Below, piece by piece: positions 1-11,310 of a stretch of 64,000 bases of DNA; the stretch's first letter is position 1; each line of letters opens with the position of its first letter. Source of the DNA: Apostichopus japonicus (lineage: Eukaryota > Echinodermata > Holothuroidea > Aspidochirotida > Stichopodidae); NCBI RefSeq assembly GCF_037975245.1, contig NC_092574.1:6566713-6630712 (forward strand). The letters run 5' to 3'. Position numbers and translations under genes: made by a program. The notes below the pieces were generated by a model that was not told the origin of the DNA, searched no databases, and saw only the letters and a program-made list of their open reading frames with translations.

Positions 1-1
1 C

Positions 2-1060
2 GAATGGTGTTCCCGTTTACAGGTCCGTCCGGATACTACCTCTCCGGCACAACTAGCGGACTTTTTCATGATCCTCTTCAAAGAGGGTAAACAACCGAAC
101 ACCATTCGAAATTACAGATCGGCTATCGCAGCGATCCACTCGGGATTCCTAGATGGGTCATCGGTAGGCACCTGCCCGCGGCTAGCGGCCCTCCTCAAGG
201 GTATGGCCAACCGCAGGCCCATGCGTCGTAAGCTTCCACCAGCTTGGAGTATCAACGGCGTGCTCCATCACTTAGCCCGTCCACCTTTTGAGCCAATGGG
301 CTCATCCCTACTCAGGGACCTCACCGTCAAGACACTATTCTTGGTGGCCTCTGCCTCCGCCAGGAGGAGGAGTTGCCTGCACGCATTGTCCACAGCAGAA
401 GGACACATCCGTTTTGACAGCCAAGGCGTGCGTCTGGTTCCGGACCCCAGGTTCCTTGCTAAGAACCAGACGCTTGCCTTCATACCAGGGGACATCTTCC
501 TCCCGAAACTGTCCCTGACCTCCGACACTGCGGAGGACAAACTGTGGTGTCCGGTGAGGGCACTCAAATGGTACTTACATAGGACAAAGGACCTGAGATC
601 ATCACAGGCCCTATTTATACTACCTACAAGCCCTCACTCGGCTGCCTCTAAAGAAACGATCAGCAGATGGCTGGTGCAGGCAATTCGTCTCCATGCGGAG
701 ACAGACCAACCGGTCAGGGCCCACGACATTCGAGGCCAGGCGGCATCGAAGGCCCTGTTCCAAGGGGTCCCGGTGGATGACATCCTCCAGGCGGCCTGGT
801 GGAAAACCCCCTCGACTTTCGTCGCGTCCTACCTAACGGACACGGTCGCTTCGGAGTCGACGTTTGGCCGTATTACGATCGCTTCGGCGTGGTTTTTCGC
901 ATCCCTCTCGGGTGGGTTCTCCCACCCGACACGGGCCTCCCCGCTGCGGTTTCATGACCACAGCGGAATGGGGCAAATCCGGAAGGGAGAGAGGGTGCGC
1001 GGTGACCTATGGGAGCGGTCACCGGGGGCGCAGTGCTTAAATTATACCAGTGGCGTCTAG
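2..1060 (+). CDS. DIRS-like retrotransposon tyrosine recombinase (5'-truncated by window edge)
   Basis: C-terminal part of a tyrosine recombinase of the DIRS retrotransposon type, the enzyme that integrates a circular cDNA copy without making target duplications. The frame is open from base 2, so the true start lies to the left. An ATG at 68 is internal, since the residues before it (RPDTTSPAQLADFF) belong to the N-terminal core-binding region. Visible landmarks are TIRNYRSAI near the start, the first catalytic arginine in SARRRS, the HDIRG box (H-x-x-R), the following AAWWK tryptophans and the nucleophile tyrosine in VASYL. The order R...HxxR...W...Y matches the family. The frame ends at TAG 1058-1060 after a poorly conserved tail. 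It is markedly more GC-rich than the flanking DNA, which fits a recent insertion. No reverse transcriptase or gag is visible because the element extends off the window. The catalytic residues look intact. I am confident of the family, less of the exact clade. Confidence 0.88.
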   Translation, partial: EWCSRLQVRPDTTSPAQLADFFMILFKEGKQPNTIRNYRSAIAAIHSGFLDGSSVGTCPRLAALLKGMANRRPMRRKLPPAWSINGVLHHLARPPFEPMGSSLLRDLTVKTLFLVASASARRRSCLHALSTAEGHIRFDSQGVRLVPDPRFLAKNQTLAFIPGDIFLPKLSLTSDTAEDKLWCPVRALKWYLHRTKDLRSSQALFILPTSPHSAASKETISRWLVQAIRLHAETDQPVRAHDIRGQAASKALFQGVPVDDILQAAWWKTPSTFVASYLTDTVASESTFGRITIASAWFFASLSGGFSHPTRASPLRFHDHSGMGQIRKGERVRGDLWERSPGAQCLNYTSGV

Positions 1061-1200
1061 GTAGACTAGGAAATGTGCGTTAGTGTTGTAGGAGACAGGT
1101 AAGTATCGTCGTTCGTAAATACTCAAACCAGTGAGTTTTGGTGTGTACAAGGGTTGCCATGGTATTCGGTAGGGCCAAAGTTACTTGATATTCTTGTGAA
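1061..1200 (+). mobile_element. Probable non-coding 3' terminal region of the DIRS-like element
   Basis: The sequence after the recombinase stop contains GGAGACAGGTAAGTATCGTC at about 1091 and then an ACCAGTGAGTTTTGG stretch. Related stretches occur at 60482-60540 and 60631-60680 in the same orientation, and as reverse complements at 46464-46570 and 51541-51640. Recurrence in several places suggests that this is the terminal repeat region of the element. The exact end is not marked by a target duplication, as expected for DIRS integration, so the right boundary is a guess. Confidence 0.5.
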
Positions 1201-3500
1201 AAGATTCAGGCAGAAAAATGATTATAGATGTTGAAAGTTAGGAACATCAAACAGATCTACAGGAAATCCCACGCGCGGTTGTTTTGAGTCGACGGAAGAA
1301 TTGGGAAGGAGGGAGGGAGGGAAGGGTATGGGGATTTAAGCGGTCATTTAACTTGCAATCATGAGTAGAGGAGTTAGTCATTTAATTGAATAGATCATGG
1401 TTGTGAAAAGCTTTCGTTGATTTATATATTTATTTTAATTTAAAAAATCTTAGGTCTACAAATGTCCAAACTAGTAGGTCATTACGTATCTTTATTTCGA
1501 CCACGTTATTTTGAAACAACAAGACGAAAAGACATAAATTAAAAGAGATGGAACATGTGATATTTGGCATAGGAACATGAGCAACTGATTAAGGAAAGAT
1601 ATTAATGAGAATGCAACCCGTTGTGAACCTAGGCTGGCGATTTAATAACAGCATGAAAACATATTTCACGAACAACATCTAATGCGATAAGTTGTTCTAA
1701 TATGGTTGTTATTACGATTTCGCGGGACTGGTACACTTTGTTGTAACTCGGTCCGAGAAAACCAGGCAAACTCAGTAAGGCATATTTTGTTTAAGAGAGA
1801 TCGATCGTAATATTTTCTTCATGATTTCAATATCTATAATAAGAACATGATCATGGATCATTATAAATAATACAGTCCAGAACAATATTCCATGTGTCTA
1901 TGAAGCTCTTTTACATAAAAAGCGTTGGTATTAGCCAACGCTCCAACAGTTTTGGGAGAAGCTATTAAAAGGATAGTCCAGAAGAAAAATTATTTTTGAC
2001 ATATGAAAGGGGATTATATTCCAAGCATTCTTGTGAAATTTGAATCAAACTCCTACGTTTTGTTTTCGAGGAATGTACAGCTAAAGTTGCCTCCAGTAAA
2101 AAAAGAAGGAAAACTGGGGAAAGGGACCAAAAGACTTGAGCATTAAAGTAAAAAACGCTACTGTAGATACTGTAGTTCCGTTTTTCATGCCACCTCTGAC
2201 TAACAGGTTCTTCGCGGACGTTTGCAGGAGCGTGGTTACTAGTATACGAATAACAAGCAAACTAACTGTAAAAGGAAGTCTTGGAAATTTGTAACTATCA
2301 ACTACAGATTAGTGTTGGAAAAAGTTAACACAACAATCATTGAGTTTAGGGTTCACCGTTTCTCAACGTCCCCGTCAGCCATAAGCAGTGATAAAATGCT
2401 GAGATTTGTAAACGGAAAGACCGAAAATAAAAAATAATATACAAATCTATGATTGGGATACAGGCTGAGGTCTGTTGTTAACTTTTTCAATATATCAATA
2501 ATTGAATTCTAAGGAATTGATCAACCAGGCCTCGCGCCCATAACTCCATATGGTTCAGGCTAAAACATGTAATGTTTCAACTAAACAAAAGGCTGCGTCT
2601 TTCTGTAACCAAGCAACTGTCAATCACTCCCAACAAACATTGCATGTCGGCCGTCCGTGCAGGGTATTTTATTCTGTGCAACTGTTGCTAGCTACATCTG
2701 ATACAAGGCAAAGGAATTCCGCCTTTTGGTGTAATATGCAAATGATGTCTGGTGCAGTACTGTACTGTCTGGCGACACACATGTAAACAATCTGTGAAGA
2801 GCTAGCTGTTATTAAATAACTTTTGTGTCAATGCACTGTGAGCCTATGGTACATTTCAAGACGTTTCTTTTTTCTGAGGTGGTCGGGAAGGTCGGGTGTT
2901 CTAAATCTTTGTATCCTCCTAAATATAAAAGATGGTATTTTCAACATCTAAAACTTTAATGTACATGTAGTTTCTAATTTTCATCAGTTAGGCTTACTGA
3001 GTGAGAATAAAACTTGTCTAAAACTGCCAGTTTTACCAACATCGTAGTTCGTACGCACTTCCGTTTATCCTCCGTCACCGATCTTTATTGGAATATACGA
3101 AATATATTGTTTGAACATCATCCGAATTTTACGGTAAGCATTTTAATAATCGTTGAGCTTCAACATCCATTTGAAACACGATCTCTTGTGCTTGAAATAC
3201 AAATCCAACAAATGGCTAGGCTATTGGCGAAATTAAACTGTCAAATGTTTGAACCTAAGCACTGTAGCGACAGGTGTTATAGACCAAGCAAAACACATGT
3301 TGATCTCGCTCAAAACTTTACAGAAAAAAAAAGGCCGGCAAAAACCTAAACAAAAAAGCGGATGCAGACGAGGAACATGTTTTTCCACCTAGCACTGCAT
3401 TAAACGCCCTTAATAAGTTTATCTTTTCTTCAAAATCTGCCCAATAACACACACTTAACTAACTCAACAGGCTTAACAGGCAACACACTTATTTAACTTG
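1201..3500. other. AT-rich intergenic DNA, no gene recognised
   Basis: Stop codons are frequent in all frames and the only open frames (for example 2550-2786 and 3014-3349 on +) show no recognisable domain and no splice-site context. No RNA gene or repeat structure was seen here. Confidence 0.5.
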
Positions 3501-3529
3501 CGTGCAAAGCGATCTGGCCACAGTGTGTG

Positions 3530-3740
3530 ATCTGTCACTTGCAGCCCTCTGTGCTGCCTCTGTTACTGTTCTGGTTCTGCTTATTTAGTTTTATTCTCGT
3601 AGCTGTTCACTTATAGTTTACTTATTGTATGATTATGTTTGTATTCACTATTGTTTTATGTTTACTGTCGACGGGAAATAATTTCCGTTTTCTGTAGTTT
3701 TCTGAAATGGACAATAAATTTTCTATCTACCCTATCTAAT
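3530..3740 (+). mobile_element. Possible 3' tail of a non-LTR retrotransposon
   Basis: A T-rich stretch leads to GGGAAATAATTTCCG, then GAAATGGACAATAAA and a short TCTA-type simple repeat (ATTTTCTATCTACCCTATCT). Ending in a degenerate simple repeat just after an AATAAA-like signal is the usual look of a 5'-truncated LINE 3' end. There is no coding sequence left, so the family is not assigned. Confidence 0.3.
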
Positions 3741-3838
3741 TTAAAAATGAATTTAAGCTGAATTTTTCCTTCATGGAACACTACCTTTATGTAAAAAAAG
3801 TGGGTTAAAGACAATTGACTAGTTTCCTAATTAAAACA

Positions 3839-4108
3839 TTATATGGGAAAACACTGTACCAGCGTCGTCTTTCCTTCTAGATGTATATCATTAACAGTTA
3901 TCACAGCATCATGAGCTAAGTAGTAATACGATGTAGGAAAGGGCTGTTTCAAACATCTCACTAATTCTTTCGGCCACTTTAATTTCCATTCATCGAGCAC
4001 AATAGTATTTCCTATTATCAACGAGTTTATGCTCTGTAGTCTGTTGTAATTGTTTAAATACGCTTTTTTACGGTTCTTATACGGGAGCGGTACTGTAAAT
4101 GTTTGCAT
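3839..4108 (-). CDS. Unassigned 89-residue open frame, possible exon or gene remnant
   Basis: Minus-strand frame beginning MQTFTVPLPYKNRKKAYLNN and containing DEWKLKWPKELVRCLKQ and AHDAVITVNDIHLEGKT. The composition (mixed charged and hydrophobic residues, few low-complexity runs) is more protein-like than the neighbouring chance frames. The DNA just upstream of its ATG, about 4110-4200, has several CpGs, including GCGCCCG. I do not recognise the product. No strong donor follows in frame, so it could be a single-exon gene, a first exon whose donor I missed, or a decayed copy. Treat as a candidate only. Confidence 0.22.
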   Translation of the reverse strand: MQTFTVPLPYKNRKKAYLNNYNRLQSINSLIIGNTIVLDEWKLKWPKELVRCLKQPFPTSYYYLAHDAVITVNDIHLEGKTTLVQCFPI

Positions 4109-5508
4109 GCTGACTGGATAAATTGACTGTTTTTAACTTCGATTTTTCTTTTTACCGGTAAATTATTTCCGCGCCCGTTGTTGAAGTAAATTGATTCACA
4201 CATGAAAATACATTTTAAAAGAAGCATCGGTGGGAAAAAAAAATTCTGTGTTTCTCGCTTTTCAAGATTTCATGAATTCCACATTTTACCCCAATATTCC
4301 GTGAACGCGGAAAACCACTGAGCGCCTATGCTTTTCATTTCATTGATTCGTTTTCGACATCTTTATTGGAACGGCTTCGAATCTTCTAATCTTTCACCTT
4401 GCCTGTTCACAGTTAATTCTCTGCTTCATTAAGCACACATTCCTGTGGTCAAATCTATGATTTTTACATGCGTAGAGTTGTGCGAAATTTCGTTGAAATC
4501 TTCGTGTACGAACTTGTGAGAACTTGTGCGATATTACGCAATATTATTCGAAATTCTACGATCGTTGAAAATTGTTGTACGATAGTTAAGCGATCACAGT
4601 ACTGTACATGTTAACACCTACAGTAATCAACCAAGAAAATTTGGTAAAACCACAATTATTAAATGTAACAGTCAATGTTATGTTTTTGGACTAATTGGCA
4701 TTAGAATGGAATGATCCACACAACACAAATACAACTTTATGAAATGTAACAAAACATTCCCCCAGTTATTGGCATGTAGAAATCTTGTATTGGTCCATAA
4801 AATTTGTTTTAACATTTTATGTTTGAGTTATAATCAAGTTTTCAAATTTTGGTAAGATCAATTTATGTTGTACAGCAGCACATTCCATGCTTGATGAAAT
4901 ATTACCTACTTTATAGTTGTGTTTATATTGAAAACTTAATTCATAATTAATTTATGGTACGAGTACCAACAATCCAACAATAACATGGCATATTGGCTCA
5001 TTTAACTACATAACCCAAGATTCCATAATAAGACATACACACACACACATAATCACACAAAAACATGCAGACTTCACTATGTCTGATCAAACCTCTCACC
5101 TCTAATCTAAGATTTTAACTTTCTTGCTGGTCTCTTCGCACAAGTCCCTTGAATGATGATCTTTGAGCTTTGCATGGTGATTATCACACTGAAAATAAAC
5201 AAGGTTTGAGGTTATAATGATGCATTCATAGTTTTAAACAGCTATGGACAACTTTTCTTAGAGTCATCCTGTTCCAAAGTTTAATCTCTCCCTACCCCTT
5301 CTCCACACCCATACCCACCATTCCCCAATAGCCTCCTTTACTCTCTTCTGCCCCCTCCCATACAATATGACAGGGAAAACTTGTAAAACATGACTCATAG
5401 ACTGCTTCATTAACACTACTATGCCAAGAGTTTTAAAATGTCTTTGAATCCTAATTGTCACAAGCAGTTGACAAACTGTCCATACTTATCATGCCTTATC
5501 GATAACAT
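4109..5508. other. AT-rich intergenic DNA with a CpG-bearing patch
   Basis: Nothing coding was recognised. The stretch about 4450-4600 is richer in CpG and has repeated CGAAAT, ACGAACTTG and ACGAT words. A short CA microsatellite lies near 5037-5052. Confidence 0.4.
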
Positions 5509-5922
5509 AATGGCAATCCAATATTTGCAAATATTTAAGTACAATCACAAACAACATTAGCAATGGCAATACATCCAGGCCAGCCAAGTTGGTGTGAGCA
5601 ACAAAAATCAAAATTATGTTTCAACTGGATTCTCGACTCTGATATTCTTGTCCCGGCCTTCACTCTGATTCTGACATGGCTTGGACTCAGGACATGTTGA
5701 CTTGGACTTGATTTTGGACAAGTGAACCTGGCTAGAGCCCTGCTATATGCCTCACTATTGGTTGCTCAGATCATATTAATTAGGTCACATGGGTCAATAT
5801 TATATTTTATGAATTTTTAAATGGAAAATCTGAACTTCTTCAAATTGGCTGGCCTGGAGATACTGCTACTGAAGTTGTGATTTTACTTAAATATTTGTAA
5901 AACATTAGATTGCCATGATTGC
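5509..5922. mobile_element. Fold-back MITE-like element with long inverted arms
   Basis: The left arm (about 5509-5592) and right arm (about 5836-5922) are inverted copies of each other. ATGGCAATCC, then CAAATATTTAAGT, then CCAGGCCAGCCAA on the left are met in reverse complement, in mirrored order, on the right (TTGGCTGGCCTGG, ACTTAAATATTTG, GATTGCCAT). Arms of roughly 85 bp around a 240-bp centre are typical of a non-autonomous fold-back or MITE insertion. I could not find an unambiguous target duplication, so the superfamily and exact ends are open. Confidence 0.7.
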
Positions 5923-6342
5923 AGTTGTATAAACAATGATGAACCATATATAAAAGTGCTTTTCCAATGTAACAGCATGTTGGGCAAGGAAATGACAGCT
6001 AAAAAGGAAAGAGAACAGAATTAAAAATTACAACCACAAAAATTAAAAAATTACAGAAACACATTCAACATTAATCAATAAGAAAAGCCACTGTATGCTT
6101 GGATTAAAACAGTTCAGCACTGCAAGCAACAATTCCTGCTTTCCTGAAATGATGCAAGTGAAAGATAGTATAATTGACCCATGAACAGGAATTCCTATTC
6201 ACAGCCTGACTGGACAAGCATAGCCAATGTTAGCTCACACATATAGTCTGTATGAAAAAATAATCAGAAATGCCTGCATGCACATAGCCACAACCAAAGA
6301 TGTACAAGAACATGAATAAGTAAATTCAGTCTGAGAGTTGAT

Positions 6343-6650
6343 CAGGGCTGGAAAACCTTGCGAACCTTCCGAACCAGGTTAGCGGGAAATCCGCGATGCT
6401 CGTGGGAAATCCAGCGAGGCTTGAAAAAAAAAAATCAGGGAATAAAAAAGAAAAAAAATGGGACGAAACTAAGAAAAACCCGCAAAGGAGCAAAAAAGTA
6501 CATCTGTAAAAACAATTAGGAAAATTTCAGAAGAAAAGTTTCAGAAACAAAAGAAAAATGTCCAGAGAGCGTGCTCGCAGTTTTAGTCACAATACCGGCG
6601 AGAAATCGGAAGTGTGTTCGCGGGAAATTGAACAAGGTTTTCCAACACTG
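6343..6650. mobile_element. hAT-type MITE with perfect 8-bp target duplication
   Basis: A 308-bp insertion. It starts CAGGGCTGGAAAACCTTG and ends, in reverse complement, CAGTGTTGGAAAACCTTG, fitting the CAGnG start of hAT terminal inverted repeats. It is flanked by the 8-bp direct duplication GAGTTGAT at 6335-6342 and 6651-6658, the length hAT transposases make. The interior holds CpG-bearing GCGGGAAAT words repeated near both ends (about 6382, 6400 and 6621), possible subterminal transposase-binding sites. It is too short to code, so it was moved by an autonomous relative elsewhere. Confidence 0.92.
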
Positions 6651-6658
6651 GAGTTGAT

Positions 6659-8200
6659 GATGGGGATATTTTAGGTTACAAACCAAAATTATCATCAACT
6701 CATGCACCAGTGCTCAACCTCTGACCAGTGAGAACTGCTTAGGCGTACCTGACATTTATATAGGCTATCATTAATAAGAGAATGCTGAACTTGGTCTGTC
6801 ATTTCTCCATAACCTGAATTTTCGAGACTCACAAAACACACATCATTTCTATTCATAGCAGACATAAATCAAGTATCCATAGGACACAGTCTGCCCTTTT
6901 ACAGATGTCATGAAAATCCCTTTCTAACCCCCTCTACTTCACCAATTTCTGGAAGGACCACTTTCATCATGCCACAAATGAGCTTTCTGCCAAAGTCTAA
7001 CTGGACATACAATACATGGCCAAAAGGCTAGGTAATTAAACTACTGATGAACAGGACAATCTTGTCAAAATGCAAACATTCTACAGCCTCTGATATGGCA
7101 AGGTTCATCCTTGGCTTGCACAATGACAGACTGACTACCCATATCAGAGACATTCATTCCTACAATCTGACCAAGTTTATAAACCATACTCACTGTCTCA
7201 GATTGGAACTGTTTGTAAGTTGATCCTTAACTGCTCCAGCCATCTGTGAGTCTACCTAGGTCCCTATCTATCAGTCCTGAGACAAGAGACACACCCCTTC
7301 ACAGACCATACTTTGCTATAATCATGTCAATAAGTTCATTTTTCATTGCTATTTTATGTCTATTTGAAACACATTCAACAATGTTACATGCTTTGAGGAT
7401 GAATTTGAAAATTATGTCAACATACATCACACTCTTTACAAAATATTTAACCAAGGCATAATAGCACAACTGATGAATTTGATTTGGTATCCACCAAGTT
7501 GTACGATATCAATATTTAAGCAGGTAATCATTTAAACACTTTAAGATGGCAGCAAAATGAATTGATTAGCTGCAAACTCTCCTGTCCATCAAAAAATCAC
7601 TGCAATATGCCATATATTCAAGTCACAATTCATTCTCTGAATACTTAATTTCAACATACTTCCATCTATTTCTATCTTTGCAGGGTTTCCTTCCAGTGTG
7701 TCATCACTTAAATTCTTTACTCTAGTCGCCATCAAAATCTGAGTCACTACTGTACAGTATAGGATTGCCCCTCTGTGAAGATATAAATAAATTAAAACAT
7801 GGTTACTATCTTACAAACTTACATGATGGGTTATTCAATACATTATGGGTCCAAAAGTGTGGCATTTTGATAAAATATTTACTTTCAAAATTTAACAAAA
7901 GTACTATGAGTAAAGATTATGACACAAAAATAGTATTTTTATTGCATGTGCTACCAAGACACCAAGCTCACTATCTCCAAGTTAATAAAAGTCTTCAATC
8001 TCAAAACCTGGTTTGATTGTACATGTATATTAGCTTCACCTTTTTATAACATTTCATACTATTAGTATTATCACAACAAAAATTTGTTACAGTACTTGGC
8101 TATCAAAGATTTTAATAACTATCAGGGTTGAAACTGAAATTTCTTTACTTTTCCAGGATTTTCCACTGGACAAATCAAAGTTATCCACTGCCGAATAAAG
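6659..8200. other. Intergenic DNA, no gene recognised
   Basis: Open frames at 7246-7461 and 7765-8016 on + are short, low in complexity and lack any recognisable domain. No repeat or RNA structure was seen. Confidence 0.45.
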
Positions 8201-8201
8201 C

Positions 8202-8432
8202 TGCTGACTGACTGGAGTAACATCACACAACACAAAACATGGTCTAGCCACTTACAACATCTTCAGATCTAGCTGGAATAGAGTTACTGACTGACTGGAG
8301 TCACATCACACAATATGAAACATGGTCTAGCCACTTAAAGTACTGCATCTTTAGATCTAACAGGTGAGACCTTGTGAACTGTGAAGGGTTATTTCTAACA
8401 GGAGACCTTTTGAACCGTGAAGGGTTATGTCT
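8202..8432 (+). repeat. Two nested short tandem duplications
   Basis: An 80-bp unit containing GACTGACTGGAGT, CATCACACAA and ATGGTCTAGCCACTTA occurs twice in tandem (from about 8202 and about 8284). It is followed by two copies of a unit near 38 bp containing GTGAAGGGTTAT (about 8358-8395 and 8397-8432). The copies differ by scattered substitutions, so the duplication is not recent. Confidence 0.75.
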
Positions 8433-10590
8433 GAAAGTACCTTGCAATAAAAGTACTTTTGATTAAGGGCAGAAGTACAGGATGCTACTACAAAATTGCA
8501 TGCTGATTGAGCAGAAAAGGAGAGAGCTAGATGCTGTCATTCAAATTGGAAGAAGAATGTGAGTTCCTTAATAAAAAAAGGCAGTAATTTTACTTTTCAA
8601 AATATTAGAACTTTACTTCTTACATTGTGTGAATATGATACTTTTCACAAACATTTGCTACTTACATTTATCCTCACTAGTACTTAAGCCGCAATCTTTG
8701 GCCTTTGTCCTTCAACTGGTGTTGCCTGGCTACATGGTGTGCAAGGTAGAGGACATGCTTCCCACAACTGACACACTGTATTGCACATCTATTCTCCATA
8801 TTTGCCTATAGGAGAATATACGAGAATAAAACAAATTGCTGTATAAGATTATATGAGATTCTGTATGGAAGGATTGATAAACATTTTGCCTGTGAGTCAA
8901 GAAAAGTATCTCAATGGGACATAATTAAAGTAATCGTGTGTTGAAGCAGTGAAGCCCTGAGAAAAGTGAGGCAAAGAGCCAGATCATTTATAAGTCGTCA
9001 TACAGTACATACATTGTCCATTCGACTTTGAAAACAGAATTTGATTTTATCCATTTTCCGAAAGAGTATGTGTACTTTTCACAAGAGACACTTTTTATGG
9101 TGACCAGATCAGAGTATTAAGTACTATACTCCTGACTTATAAGAACCAACTTTGAAACATTTTCTCGCCTCCTATGAGCAAGTGGAGTGCTTTATGCAAC
9201 TTTTAATGTCTGGAAAGTGTCATTTCCGGTATCAGAGAAGCATATGGCAAACATTTTCTTGCTTGTATTATTTTAGTGCTCCACTCAGATAGTGTCATAG
9301 TTGTCCCAGGAAAATGCAGTGAAGAAGCAACCCTCCCTTCACCTTCCACCCCACTCCCCTCCCCCTTTCCACACACCTACTTTTGTGTAATATTTCCATA
9401 TTAGTCTGTGCATACAGTTTTCAGTTAAATGTTAATGTTGCAAAGTGGGTAGTAGATTATGCAGGATAACAGATCCCACCTTATGAAGTGAGAGTGCAAA
9501 CAGTTTGATGCATATCTACATTCAGTCACATATTGTCATCAATAGATGAGATGTTATCACGAGTAGTGGCTTGAGTGTGTTGTATTGCCTACAAAGCTTT
9601 GTCCAAACATGGTAAGTGAATATCATTAGGCCTTTAAATCATAGTTGAGTAAATTTATGCAAATTGCCTGTAATTAAAGTTACTATCCAGAACATGCCTG
9701 GCAATAGGCTTTGGCCTAGCCTACCTCAAGACTCAGATTACTGGCTAGGCCTTTAGCCTGCTTTACTGCTTAGGCCCGATACCCTTTTGCCACACTTACT
9801 TGTACATTGTTGGGAATATGTTGCAAATGGAGAATGTGTTTGAATATTTGTTCAATTCTAGTAGATATATTAATAGACTGAAATATTGTAGGCTTCCTTA
9901 TGACCCAGGCGAACCTATGTTAGAATCTTATTCTTCAGACTGGAAAGAACTGTGACCATACGCCAAAGAAATATGCCAAGGTGAGTGTGATTTTGTTCTG
10001 TATTTGTATGCCACACTATCTAAGCGGAGCGCCACCATCGGTTGGTGCAGAGCGTACAAAAAAAAATTTGGGTCAATAATGCCTCCCAGATCGCAGGAAA
10101 TGGCACTTCCAGGACCATATAACTTACGTCTGTAATTGTATATTTGGAGGTTTCGTGTAATGAAAATCTGGGTGAAATCATCATGCGTTATGGGGATAGT
10201 AATATATTAGTACCACCCTGGAACACATCACATGACCTTCCATGCATGGTACGCGCGTTTTTACTGTGTAGAAGTTTCTCCAGATATATTAAACTCGATG
10301 GTATGAACCATGTTGCGTCACTTGCACTGTTGCGGCTGAATTTTCCTCCACGCTTAGGCGATACGCCACGCCAACTGTCGTACTTTTCCCTGGGGCAGTA
10401 ATGTACGCTGTACCCAAAATTTATTGGCGTACATTTCCATACGTCAAAGATCTTTGTGTGAAAGGTCGTACTTTCCAGTATGGCTCTTCAGTAGACCAAG
10501 CTGAGGCAAGGTAGGCTATGTAAATGTCATCTTCAGTTATTCTGGCATGTGGATCTATCGTTAGGGATGAAGTTTTAAGTAAAATGAGGT
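8433..10590. other. Intergenic DNA upstream of WDR19, AGGCCTA-rich in places
   Basis: No gene was recognised. Around 9705-9780 the words TAGCCTA and TAGGCC recur, and the same flavour returns at 10720-10770. The + frame 10144-10401 covers part of a dispersed repeat and shows no known domain. Confidence 0.4.
10210..10256 (+). repeat. Dispersed repeat, copy 1
   Basis: The words TGGAACACATCACATGAC, then TCCATGCATGGTAC, also occur at 50051-50087 inside the large inverted-repeat element of the STIM intron, in the same orientation and spacing, with weaker similarity extending to the left. It is a short family shared between the WDR19 upstream region and that element. Confidence 0.6.
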
Positions 10591-10705
10591 GGTGATAATT
10601 GCTGTCATTAGGCTTAATTGGGGATAATTATTGGGGATAATTAGGGATAGTTGCTGTCATTAGGCTGTCATTGCTGTCATTAGGTGATAATTGCTGTCAT
10701 TTCGC
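10590..10705 (+). repeat. Short irregular tandem repeat
   Basis: Alternating copies of TTGCTGTCATTAGG and GGGGATAATT-type words, with four to five TGCTGTCATT units in about 115 bp. This is slippage-type repetition about 0.6 kb upstream of the WDR19 start. Confidence 0.7.
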
Positions 10706-11044
10706 ATCCAAAAGGACAGCCGTATAGCTGGTCTAGGCCTAGAGGCCTACAGTAGGCTAACTAGCCTACATCCAACTTTCCAAGGTCCAGTGAATAACAA
10801 TACAGCACTACTCACTAGATCATTAGATGGGCAGACGACACTAAACTTAAGTAATTATATTCCTATGTAAATGCTTCTGTTATCGCTTCTTAATAATTAC
10901 CTGTGAAGCTGCAGTCCACTGCCACATTTTTGGCGAAATGCGGCACACTATATCACCATTTGGAGTGATTTATGTAAACTTTATCACTTGCCAAAGGCAT
11001 AGTGTTTGTACTTCGCGCTGGTACTTTCTTGCCGTACAAAGCAA

Positions 11045-11135
11045 GGCTGAGGTTAGTTCCAAGGTGTCTTGAAAACGGAAGTACGTCACAGGTCAACTTC
11101 TCTGTTGTCGAAACACCTTGGAACTAACCTCAGCC
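11045..11135. repeat. Short inverted repeat with 23-bp perfect arms upstream of WDR19
   Basis: The arms at 11045-11067 and 11113-11135 are exact reverse complements and start GGCTGAGGTTAGTTCC. The match extends inward imperfectly for about another ten bases, leaving a loop of about 25 to 45 bases that contains TACGTCAC, which resembles a CREB/ATF half site. The structure lies about 180 bp upstream of the WDR19 ATG. It could be a small MITE or a hairpin in the 5' UTR or promoter. Transcription start is not visible from sequence. Confidence 0.85.
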
Positions 11136-11310
11136 ATTTCTCTCGCACGGCGAGTGGTCAGGTTTTTTATATAAAATACTTTTGATTTGAACAGCAGACC
11201 CCATTGGGAAGACTGTAGATTATCAAAGAAAATGATGGAAAGAGCCATTTAATTGATGATTTAGAGTTCTATCGAGATAAAAAACAGAATAATCAAAGAA
11301 ATTTGAAACT

